NCBI RefSeq assembly: GCF_037975245.1
Contig: NC_092573.1
Location: forward strand, 20,679,265 to 20,739,264
DNA length: 60,000 nt
Direction: 5' to 3'
Source: Apostichopus japonicus
Lineage: Eukaryota > Echinodermata > Holothuroidea > Aspidochirotida > Stichopodidae
The notes under the pieces were generated by a model that was given only the letters and a program-made list of their open reading frames with translations, was not told where the DNA came from and did no database searches. This document shows, piece after piece, positions 53,401 to 60,000 of this stretch. A program made the translations under genes and the position numbers. Numbering within the stretch: position 1 is the first letter of the stretch; every line of letters begins with the position of its first letter.

Positions 53401-55965
53401 GGTCAGCAGTCCATTGACATCTACGTTGGATTATTATGAAACTTATGACCTTGACTACAATAACTTAGCAGGACAACTGTCAAAATAACCAGTTTACACA
53501 AGTTACTGTTCGAGATCTCAGAAAAGTGATATCATTCCAGTACTTCCGTTGAAGAACATTGGACATTTGAAACTTGACAAAGTATCATCAAGGGGCTAGT
53601 GGCTTCCTGTCTTAATTAGTAACATTTTGAAGAATAGACGAACCACACCTACTGTACTGTAAGAGCAAACCCGGCCACCCTTGATGCTTAAGAGATCATT
53701 CCTCTTGGTCTAGGAAGTAGAAGCACCATTCGACTCGACCTTTCGCCGGGCGGCAAAAAATTAACAGCCTCCCACAGAATGGAAATAGTCAGTCGAACCA
53801 GGATGGATGCAATAGGCTTCCTTGTTTGTCAGACTCTCTCTTTTTAAAGGCTCCAAGAGGAACCTAGTTGTTCCAATTTCATTGCTCATGCTTGGGTAGG
53901 CAGAAGGAATGCATTTCTTGCTGTTGTGGTCACATCTCTCCTTTGAGGATGTTTTCTTCACATAGAATGCTCATTTATTTTATATGTCTGCAGTCGATTG
54001 TAGGTTTGCTTTTCAAGAGCTGGTAAACAAATCTGACCATTGGAGAAAGTATCGAGTGGGGCCCGTCCAATCGTAAGATGTTAGTAGTGGAGAGGGTTAG
54101 TACCGACCAGATTTAGAATGTGTCATGTAGCTAGGGGATAATGTCCTACAGACCACAAAAAAAAGTTTTATCTTACTAGTAACATGACATGAGTTGTGCA
54201 AAATACTCAGATGAGAAGAAAAAATAGCAGAGAAAAATAAGAGGTGTGACTTTAAGTCAGCAGACAGACAGACAACATTACAGACACATATATACTGACA
54301 GGTCTGACTGATGTGACAGTTTGCACAAGTGGTCATAGTGATGTCTCTTGATAGGGAAACTTTTCTTTTCAGCCTAGCCTTTTGTATCTATAGTCTCAGA
54401 GTATATTTATATGTGGGTTGTGGCTAGTTTCTTCATTTACTGTGACAGTGTGTACTGTATGGTCATAAAATTAAACAGACCATAGCATTGGGCAGGCTTG
54501 ATTGTGGATGGTTGGCCATCCATTTTGAAAAAGGTATCCTCAGCTTTTCTGATACCAAAAGTATTGAATAAAAGGGGGAGGGAAAGGGGGGGGGGTGGTA
54601 ACGAGATACAACACAGCAGGTAGGACACTATGAAATGAGGCAATTACTTTTCTATCCAACTTGATTTCAAAATATTCTTGATATTATAAACGGTACTTCC
54701 GTGAAATTAAATATGTGAAGTCACACACACTCACTCAGTTGTATGTTGAAAGTGATATTAGTTTATATCAGTTTAAATTTAATAGGATTAGTATCGCTGA
54801 ACTGTTGATATTCAAGGATTTGCCCCTCGTCTTCGTCAGATTCAAGTTTCAGACTTTTCGAGTGATTTAGTTTACTAGGTCACAGGCAAGCAGTAGTGTA
54901 GGAATAATTACATGTACCTATAATGTACGATAGATGGTGAAGTACGGTAACTTCCTTGTTCAGTTAATGGCTTGGTGAAACAGGTGTGTGCATCTAGGAA
55001 GGAATTTGAGCCCCACTCCAAAGCTTGAGTGGATGGTTATCAGATGTACAACTATTTTGCTACAGATTAGTTTCCCTCTCCCCTTTTTTCCCCTTCTTTC
55101 TTGAGATGACAGTAGTACGTTAATTTTGGTGTAAACAAATTTTATTATTGAAAAATGTTAACATCTTTAAAAGTGATAACATGATAGCATTGTTCCCAAA
55201 ATGTTTTTTTTATTTCATCACTTTGGAATGAGCTACTTTACTTTGGGGATGAGACTTGGATTTTCAAACAAACGTTGATATCATATTTGACTTTGCTCAT
55301 TTACATGTATTATATATATATATTTTTAAATGAAGCCATAAATTAATACTGTGTGATGTGGCAGTCATAATGAAGTTTAAATGCAAATGCAGTTTGTGGA
55401 GGGACAGGAGGGCGGGGGATGTGTGTGGGAGGGGCTCTAGAGGAATGCAACTAAGACCGACCCAGAGCCAAAGAAATTTTGAACTGCTGTTGTATCTACT
55501 ATGTATGTAACTTGTCTTGTGTAACTTGTCTTGTGTAACTTGTCTTGTGTAACTTGAAACATTTTTCATGGCATGTAAAATCACAGATGTCAGAGCTGGA
55601 AACCCAGGTGATGTCGTCCAAGACCAGTTTGGAGGACAGTGACCGGAAATACGATGAGGTATCAAATCCGTCGGTCACTGGAATGATTCAATGTTTCCAG
55701 ACTGCTGTCTGCTTGCTTCTCCTGCATTTTAGTTTTTCGTTCCATTCTTTTATGCTTTTCGTTCCATTCTTTTATGTTTTCTGTTCCATTCTTTTACGTT
55801 TATTTTTTCTTCCCCCTGCCGTTTTTTTTCATTTCTCCACATCCGTTGTCCACCAACTAATCAAAACCTTTCCCGTGTCATATGCGTCGCCAGATTAGCG
55901 AGTTGGAATCAAAGGTTTCGACCACTAAGGAGGCTACGGAGGATAGCGAAAGGAAGTTTGAAGAG
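29359..55965 (+). CDS. TPM: Tropomyosin gene, 5' half (partial, alternative first exons and alternative exon 4)
   Basis: Tropomyosin is a two-stranded coiled coil that lies along actin filaments and gates access of myosin and other proteins. The recognised exons are 1a 29359-29472 (114 nt), 2 34380-34505 (126), alternative first exon 1b 42362-42484 (123), 3 47667-47800 (134), 4 first part 53164-53209 (46), 4 second part version A 55587-55658 (72) and version B 55894-55965 (72). Sizes and phases of 1a, 2, 3 and 46+72 equal the vertebrate tropomyosin exons 1a, 2, 3 and 4 (114, 126, 134, 118). The encoded heptads are typical: MDTIKKKLSQLKADKEKALD at the start and EEELSRSEERVADLQSKY in exon 3. 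The long isoform has 164 residues here out of about 284; exons 5-9 lie beyond 60 kb. 1a-2-3-4 gives the long (muscle-type) form, 1b-3-4 the short form. Confidence 0.95.
29473..31917. other. Tropomyosin intron 1a-2, first part
   Basis: AT-rich intron sequence. No further exon is recognised. It ends at a tetranucleotide run that forms the tail of a SINE. Confidence 0.7.
31918..32164 (-). mobile_element. tRNA-derived SINE in tropomyosin intron
   Basis: On the - strand the element starts near GCGGAGTGTATAGCC and has an RNA polymerase III A box (TAGCCTAGTGG) and B box (GGTTCGATTCC) at tRNA spacing. These are followed by a ~150-bp unrelated body (with CATGGACGTTAAATGG) and a (TACA)n tail at 31918-31935. 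The head is tRNA-like but has no matching acceptor stem, and the sequence runs on past the T arm, so it is a SINE and not a tRNA gene. I see no clear target-site duplication. It is antisense to the host gene. Confidence 0.75.
32165..34128. other. Tropomyosin intron 1a-2, second part
   Basis: AT-rich intron. A T/G homopolymer junction at 33280-33303 (T11 then G13) is the only notable feature; an identical kind of junction occurs at 52963-52986. Confidence 0.65.
34129..34376 (+). repeat. Tandem duplication (~124 bp x2) covering the 3' end of the intron before exon 2
   Basis: Two adjacent near-identical copies (34129-34251 and 34252-34376) each run from CAATTATAATTCCCG to TTTTCCCTTGT. They differ by a 2-bp AT-step and two substitutions. 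The second copy ends in CTTGTCAG, the splice acceptor of exon 2; the first ends in CTTGTCAATT and so lacks AG. Intron 1 therefore has two copies of its branch-point and pyrimidine region but only one usable acceptor. Confidence 0.92.
34380..34505 (+). CDS. TPM: Tropomyosin exon 2
   Basis: 126 nt, phase 0 to 0, between TTGTCAG and GTAGGT. It encodes 42 residues, VNDENKELQTRIKQLETELD, then DTSEKLNTTVIKCEAAEKAQ and QT. Length and position equal vertebrate exon 2. Used only in the long isoform, because the exon 1b promoter lies downstream of it. I see no second version of this exon. Confidence 0.96.
34538..34640. repeat. AGCTATA-type short repeat cluster
   Basis: About 100 bp made of permuted AGCTATA, TAGCTA and CTAGCTAT words, rich in self-complementary steps. 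It begins 33 bp after exon 2. Confidence 0.85.
34641..40968. other. Tropomyosin intron, no exon recognised
   Basis: Mixed AT-rich sequence with homopolymer G/C-runs (34770, 35050, 35390, 36430, 39470, 39560). A segment at 36364-36400 (CAGCGGCCCCAATACTTTTG, then GGTCCACGACCC) looks like the end of an old hAT element, but a partner end was not found. Confidence 0.6.
40969..41012. repeat. Perfect 44-bp palindrome
   Basis: The left arm 40969-40990 (ATTTCAATTTATGAGATATA, then GA) is exactly reverse-complementary to 40991-41012, with no spacer and no mismatch. The centre is AGATCT. It lies in the tropomyosin intron upstream of exon 1b. Confidence 0.97.
41013..41860. other. Tropomyosin intron, no feature seen
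   Basis: AT-rich sequence between the palindrome and the region upstream of exon 1b. Confidence 0.6.
41861..42361 (+). promoter_or_regulatory. Probable internal promoter and 5' UTR for short tropomyosin isoform
   Basis: The region must contain the start of the transcript that uses exon 1b, because that exon has its own ATG and no in-frame upstream extension. A palindromic E-box GTCACGTGAC lies at 41935-41944 within a more CpG-rich stretch (41935-41990). The start site is not resolved. Confidence 0.4.
42362..42484 (+). CDS. TPM: Tropomyosin alternative first exon 1b (short isoform start)
   Basis: 41 codons from ATG to AAA/GTAAGT, phase 0, so it joins exon 3 in the same frame as exon 2 does. 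The sequence MSSVDGFRKKIQALRNEKEE, then ALKEKEDSERNLKEERERAE and K resembles vertebrate exon 1b (short N-terminus, then RRKIQxLQ and a charged helix). It would replace exons 1a+2 (80 residues) by 41, giving a low-molecular-weight cytoskeletal tropomyosin of about 245 residues if the rest has normal length. Confidence 0.93.
42485..47199. other. Tropomyosin intron 1b-3, no exon recognised
   Basis: AT-rich sequence, notably rich in TACTGTA and TACAGTA words from about 43.4 kb onward. No transposon ends or RNA genes seen. Confidence 0.6.
47200..47328 (+). promoter_or_regulatory. Candidate third promoter with non-coding first exon upstream of exon 3
   Basis: A short CpG-containing island within AT-rich intron. 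It has CCACGCCC (KLF/GC-box type), CCCGGAAGTA (ETS type, near 47248) and TTTCCGCGAAA (E2F-like, 47270-47280), and ends in a strong donor-like CCA/GTAAGT at 47329. It contains no ATG before the donor, so a transcript starting here and splicing to exon 3 would use the in-frame ATG at 47678 (AAATGG context). This is inference from motifs alone. Confidence 0.3.
47667..47800 (+). CDS. TPM: Tropomyosin exon 3 (common)
   Basis: 134 nt, entered in phase 0 after CAACACAG and left in phase 2 at GTGAGG, identical in size and phase to vertebrate exon 3. It encodes AEEEMANLQRKLQLTEEELS, then RSEERVADLQSKYTDIEQSS and EENE. The QLxEEELxRxxERL pattern is the most conserved stretch of tropomyosins. Confidence 0.97.
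47801..48440. other. Tropomyosin intron 3-4, first part
   Basis: AT-rich. Contains two copies of a 'taccaagtctgaaacac' word (48209 and 48291). No exon recognised. Confidence 0.6.
48457..48850 (+). pseudogene. Degenerate hAT/ZBED-type transposase fragment
   Basis: Three reading frames together show the N-terminal part of a hAT transposase. There is a BED zinc-finger-like piece (SNVWNSF, then after a frameshift VKCKICGTLLKYAAS with the Cys pair at 48512 and 48521, a stop, and a QHRRH histidine pair). It is followed by LDDLIVEMVAKDELPVSFVE, GDGFRAEL (about 48652-48735), VPSRKTAAALL and YKKKKAILQRNLEKM. The order BED finger, DLIxEMIxxDxxPxSxVExxGF, VPSRKT is characteristic of hAT/ZBED proteins. 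Frameshifts and stops show that it is dead, and the catalytic core is missing. It is an old insertion in the tropomyosin intron. Confidence 0.7.
49262..49332. mobile_element. Fragment related to the 28.4-kb hAT-type MITE
   Basis: GCAAAAATTTTCCAAAGAGG, then GGGAGACACCCCCACCCC and TTAAGACCCCTCCCTAGG parallels 28645-28700 of the MITE at 28389-28757 (GCAAAAAATTCCAAAGGGGA, then GACACCCCCTCCACTTAGAC). The C-rich segment near 49110-49150 may be its other end. Boundaries are not resolved. Confidence 0.55.
49333..51226. other. Tropomyosin intron 3-4, middle part
   Basis: AT-rich, with many TACTGTA/TACAGTA words. A hairpin CTATGGGTTCAAGCCCATAG (50517-50536) contains a B-box-like word but lacks a matching A box. 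No gene. Confidence 0.55.
51227..51358. repeat. 66-bp tandem duplication with (AC)n and (ATGC)n cores
   Basis: GGACTTTACACCTG starts both copies (51227 and 51293). Each continues through GTGCACACACACACACATGC, ATGCATGCAT and AGAGTATATA. The copies differ by a few substitutions. Confidence 0.93.
51359..53163. other. Tropomyosin intron 3-4, last part
   Basis: AT-rich, TACTGTA-rich. It holds a T10/G14 homopolymer junction at 52963-52986. A pyrimidine-rich tract ends in TTTGCAG at 53163. Confidence 0.6.
53164..53209 (+). CDS. TPM: Tropomyosin exon 4, first part (46 nt)
   Basis: A micro-sized exon between TTTGCAG and GTAAGG. It is entered in phase 2 and left in phase 0 and encodes RQRKVLESRSAADDER once the split Arg codon is joined. 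It aligns with the first 46 nt of vertebrate exon 4 (GMKVIExRAxKDEEK). The exact fit of phases and length on both sides supports it despite its size. Confidence 0.93.
53210..55506. other. Tropomyosin intron inside ancestral exon 4
   Basis: A 2.4-kb intron (53210-55586 in full) at a position where vertebrate tropomyosins have none. AT-rich. Contains a G-run near 54580 and an (AT)n run near 55311. No exon recognised. Confidence 0.65.
55507..55554. repeat. 15-bp tandem repeat immediately upstream of exon 4 second part, version A
   Basis: GTAACTTGTCTTGTG repeated just over three times, ending about 33 bases before the exon. On the transcript it is UG- and CUUG-rich. Confidence 0.95.
55587..55658 (+). 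CDS. TPM: Tropomyosin exon 4, second part, version A (72 nt)
   Basis: 24 codons, phase 0 to 0, between AATCACAG and GTATCA. MSELETQVMSSKTSLEDSDR then KYDE aligns with the second half of vertebrate exon 4 (MELQEIQLKEAKxIAEEADR then KYEE). It shares the SELE, EDS(D/E)RK and acidic end with version B, but differs in the middle. Confidence 0.95.
55734..55799. repeat. 22-bp pyrimidine-rich tandem repeat in the intron between the alternative exons
   Basis: CGTTCCATTCTTTTATG recurs three times with a 22-bp period (55738, 55760 and a slightly altered copy at 55781). It extends the already C/T-rich tract (55715-55835) that precedes version B. Confidence 0.93.
55894..55965 (+). CDS. TPM: Tropomyosin exon 4, second part, version B (72 nt)
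   Basis: 24 codons, phase 0 to 0, between GTCGCCAG and GTACCA. ISELESKVSTTKEATEDSER then KFEE is a diverged duplicate of version A, 235 bp downstream. Equal length and phase mean either can join the 46-nt exon to exon 5. Using both would add 24 residues (three heptads plus three), shifting the coiled-coil register, so mutually exclusive use is expected. Confidence 0.95.
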
Positions 55966-58900
55966 GTACCATTCTGCGCCCAAAAGGGACGGGGGAGGAA
56001 GGGAGGAGGGGAGGAGGGAGGGAGTGTGTGCGCAAACTGTTAAGTTGTTTGGTTGTGATGCAAGTCTTCGCTTCTGCTCAAACTTTTACGAGGAAGTATT
56101 TTACCTCCTTCAAAGTATTCTCAATTTTTCAGAAGAAATTACCCACAAAAGTATAAAATACAAAAAAAAAAAAAAAAAAAGGAAAAAAAAATCTATTCCT
56201 TATATAGTACTTTTCATGGTTTTTCACAGGTTCACGAAATGCACTGGTCATGCAGTGCATCTTGCATTTGAACATTAGTACAGTTAAGTGTGCATCATGG
56301 CCAGTGCAACTGTGACCAGTCTACCCAATAAAAATGTTGCCATAACTCTCGTTCGAACATCTGAACTGTCAAGCTTAGCGTCAAAGAAGTTAAAACAAGC
56401 CAAAAAAGAAACAAAAACACTTCGTATTCAGAAGAGTGGCATTTTGTGAGCATTTCTTTTGTTGGATAAATGAAGTGAGTTTGCGCAGAGGCAAGTCGGG
56501 AGTGATTCAGCACATCGGTTCTATCGCCATAGAGTCATCGTTCCCATCCTGCAGCCTTCGTATCGGCCCGTACGTAGGCATCACACCCTGGATTTGATCC
56601 GTGTCGATTCCTTGTCACTGCTAACAATGTTTTTGATTGCTGTGTTATTTTTGCATGTCCGTCTCGCCTTGCATGACCCTTTGGAGAAAAAAAAATTGTT
56701 TAGTGAGATAAAAGGAATAGAAAATGATTTAAAAAAATCCTCTCCCAGGTAATATATCAGGCCTAGAATTTCAATTGTATGCCACATGCTAGAAAATGCT
56801 AGTGCACACAAAATGTGTTGGCTAAAAATCAAATTTCCAAGTTAAAATTTTCAATTCGAAATTTATACAGACACAATCATTTTTTGCACTGGCAGAAAAA
56901 TTGTTGGTGCCTCTTATGTTCTACTGACGAATATTGAAATTGACTGGCATAGTTTAGCCAGTAAAAAGCCTGAATTTCCCTAGCTTGTTTTATGATTAAT
57001 TCATTCACATGAGAGGTCTTATTTAACAAAAATTTAGAAAAGAGGTGTGGGAGATTAAGTTCTGGTAATAGTCATGGAAAATTCCTGCTATTCTTCGGCA
57101 TATTGACAATTTTGGTGTGTGACGGGGGGAGGTTGGGGAGAGGCGCAACATTGGGGGAGGGGGGTAACTGTTGAGTTATCAATGGCCTGTTGGGTCATGG
57201 AAAATGCTTAAAAACTGACGTTCTAATCTAAAATTTCATGAGACAAATAATCGTCTGCGTGTAAAATACTAAAAAGAATGTAGGGGGAGCTGGTTTGAGG
57301 ATATTAAGGATACTAGTGAGGGGGGGCGGTAGGGGGGAGGGTGAAAGCTAAGTCGAGGCTGAGGCAGACATGCAAGGTTGGACTCAAAATTCTGAAAATT
57401 TTCCAAATTTCCCATGGCAGAGATTGCGAATGGGCCCTTGATTTCGTCGTGCTGTGGAGACGCTTGGTTAAGTAGGGCTCCCCGTTTGCTTGCATGACTC
57501 ACTGTATGTTTTGATGACAGTGTGTGCTTTTTGTGTTTAAAATGTAATACGGTTATGATCATGCTCATAGCAGCTGAGAGATTCATGTCAACCAACACTT
57601 TACAACAATTTAATGATGAATGCAATTTCGAATGATCCCAATAAAGGCATCCATTGGTTCCAAAAGGAGCTCCAAAAAAAAGGTAAATTGTTTTCCTGGT
57701 AAATGTTCTCTGATACTGTATGTGTCAGACACCGTGATGGTCGAGCAGGCTAGTATTCTAGCTGCATATTCCCAAAAAAAACAAAAATAGAAAAATAAAA
57801 CATGATTTTGAAGATTTAAAAAGACAGTTCCTGTAGTTGGTTGTCGGTGGATTTATCATGAATCCATCTTAGCAGAAAGAATTTCACGGAGAGTGGTTTG
57901 CCTTCTTCCAAAGGCCAGGGTCTTCCAAAAGCGAAAAATACAAATGACAAAACTGGCCAAGATTAAAACAGGTCATGAGATTCATTTGGTGGGCATGTTA
58001 GGTCTGTCAGCTGCCTAGAGCATTTGCCACTATCATGTTTTAGTTCATGTCATTTATCATACAGTAGCATTTCAATGATCAATATTCATTATTGTCTTTT
58101 TATATGTTTAAAGGGATATTCCGGTGACAGACATTGGTGGGGGAGGGGTGGGGGGGGGCTCAGAAAGTATATACCATATATTAGAACTATTGAAACCATG
58201 CTTTAAACTACTTGATATATGTACAGTTTATAAATTTGTTAAAATTGAATTAGGAAGTTGCGCATATAAAACACTAATTCAGGTGTGATACTCATATGAG
58301 CGGTTTATGGGGAACGAAATGTTGAGGATAGAATGGATTCAAGAAAATGAAGGGGAGGGGGGAGGGGGCATCGTAATTGCAATCTCAATTTTCAAACAAC
58401 TAGAAATGTAGACCAAACTGTGAAAAATTTGTATCAATGATTTTGAAGTGATTGCTCTAATTGATTTGACTTTCTAGTCTGAATTTCAAGGCTTCATTTA
58501 AATGTAGATTTTCTGAAACAATGCTGGCTTACTTTGTTGAGGCATGATATTTACTTCGTTCCCCACTTACCTGTCTCCCCACAACCTAAGCACCGCATTC
58601 TACTGTGTCTAGTATGTTTTATAATTTACATATTATCATAACAAAAATATCAAACAAAGACCTTTTCACTTCTAAAAAGTTGTCATGATAATGGTGATGA
58701 TGATGACAATGATGATGATGGCATTCAGGAATTTGTTGCCAGATACATTCATCAAATTTCACCAAATTTTGAAAGTCCACAATTTCACAGATAAAGTGTG
58801 CTCTCTTTTGGTTGTGATATTCACTTAGTGGCGCAAAATTTCAAATCTTTATGGAACATTCTAGCTTCTGTCACCGGCATATCCCTGTAACATTCTCAAT

Positions 58901-60000
58901 GTTATAATCACTGAGATTTTATATCACTCTTCGAATGTTTAATAATATCGATGTTTAAGGATATAACATTATTGTCATAGACCACATCGAGCAATTTAAT
59001 CTGACCATCTAACTATATAATTTCTATATTTGAGAACCCGGACTTCAAATCAAAATAGTTTTAAAGTACGAAAGAGACTTTCAGGTATGATTTTGAAAAG
59101 CAATACTAACGAAAGTAAAACTTGCTATAAAAATATTCTTGCAATTTTTAAAAAAAGATTAAGGGAAATTTGAGAACACTGAACGAGATTAAAAAATAGG
59201 CATTTGGTTACCGATTACCTATATCCTGAATTGCAAGATGGTATTGCGGACTATTATTACCATAGCAACTGTCCGCCAATAAAAAACAATGAAAGAAAAA
59301 CCATTCTGTTTTCACTCTCCCCTTAGGACTCTTTATGATCAAACTTTCCTATGATATTTTATAGTCAATTATTGTTCAAATATGGGATGACGTTTTTGAA
59401 GGGCATTGTTTTCTGTGTCAGTAGTTATAGGTTGATTAATCGTATACAGTGTCAAGTCTTAAAAAAAAAAAGGTTCCCCAAATTTTCTGGAAAGGTTATT
59501 TGTGTGCTAATTCTTGAGCTGGCTAAATATTTAGAACGTTTATTAAACATTGGGTTTATATGTCAAAGTAAGGTTGCAGTACAGTGGGTCAAATTTAGGT
59601 AGAATGTTAAGATTTATTTACAAATTGAGAAAACCTAATTAAAAATAATTGATTTTCGACTACAACTCAAAACGATTGCCAAATCCCATGAATTTCTCTT
59701 AACCTATTGCAATAACTGACCACCTAACATCTACAATCTACAATTCAAATAGAAGAAAAATAACTTTAAAAAAATAAAACTGAAAGTAAATAATTAAGTA
59801 GAAATTCAAAATCAGCTGCTTTAAGGATGACATTAAGGAAAGGTGTGTCTAAAATACCTATTGAATTGAGACCTTTTCCCCCAAACGTTGAAGATGATGG
59901 TCATGATCTAAGTTAGAAATACTGTATTTAGGTGGGCCTCCTTTGCTTGACTACTCAACCTTATCTGCTAGTGTGTTCTCTCACGATATTTTGTCCATTC
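55966..60000. other. Tropomyosin intron 4-5 (continues beyond window), no exon recognised
   Basis: AT-rich. Contains a G/A-rich run near 55985-56030, an A18 run near 56161, G-runs near 57125-57165 and 57318, and a (GAT)n microsatellite at 58693-58721. I looked for exon 5 (VARKL-type start) and do not see it. Confidence 0.65.

Noticed and set aside
55966-60000. Tropomyosin exon 5 or later exons
   Set aside because: I searched all frames for the conserved exon 5 start and for 71-76 nt exons with proper phases and saw none; they probably lie beyond the window.

Overview
This is eukaryotic (metazoan) DNA: the genes are split into short exons with GT-AG introns from a few hundred bases to over 10 kb, and most of the window is intron, intergenic DNA and transposon debris. 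Two conserved animal genes can be recognised, both on the + strand. An invertebrate is likely, because the tropomyosin gene has an unusual exon layout and the transposons include a Penelope-like element, hAT-type MITEs and a tRNA-headed SINE. Recurrent 'taggcctat' words and general composition remind me of echinoderms or other marine deuterostomes, but the sequence does not fix the species.

Layout. (1) 1-10.1 kb: the 3' part of a ZFR-type gene (zinc-finger RNA-binding protein, C-terminal DZF domain). Six exons (1900-2043, 3282-3377, 5530-5641, 6288-6385, 6898-7039, 7710-7789) join in frame to a stop codon, followed by a probable ~2.3 kb 3' UTR with a poly(A) signal at 10093. One of its introns holds a striking array of about 28 near-palindromic 20-bp units (3463-4026). 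(2) 10.1-29.1 kb: intergenic. It has no convincing host gene, apart from one orphan exon-like ORF at 14955-15133. It carries a composite of diverged GC-rich repeats with a nested hAT-type MITE (18.1-20.3 kb), an intact Penelope-like retroelement with flanking pseudo-LTR repeats, two hammerhead-ribozyme motifs and an 11-bp target-site duplication (20.9-24.85 kb), and another hAT-type MITE with an 8-bp TSD (28389-28757). (3) 29.1-60 kb: the 5' half of a tropomyosin gene. It has a long-isoform first exon (29359-29472), exon 2 (34380-34505), an internal alternative first exon for a short isoform (42362-42484), exon 3 (47667-47800), and an exon 4 that is split into 46 + 72 nt, with the 72-nt half present twice (55587-55658 and 55894-55965). 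The remaining tropomyosin exons lie beyond the window.

The two genes are functionally separate: ZFR is a nuclear RNA-binding and splicing factor, tropomyosin a coiled-coil actin-binding protein. The most interesting points are the inverted-repeat array inside the ZFR intron, the apparently young Penelope-like element with its ribozymes, and the split and duplicated exon 4 of tropomyosin, where each duplicate has its own short tandem repeat immediately upstream. Introns also contain a degenerate hAT/ZBED transposase, a SINE, a perfect 44-bp palindrome and a tandem duplication that copies the 3' end of a tropomyosin intron.
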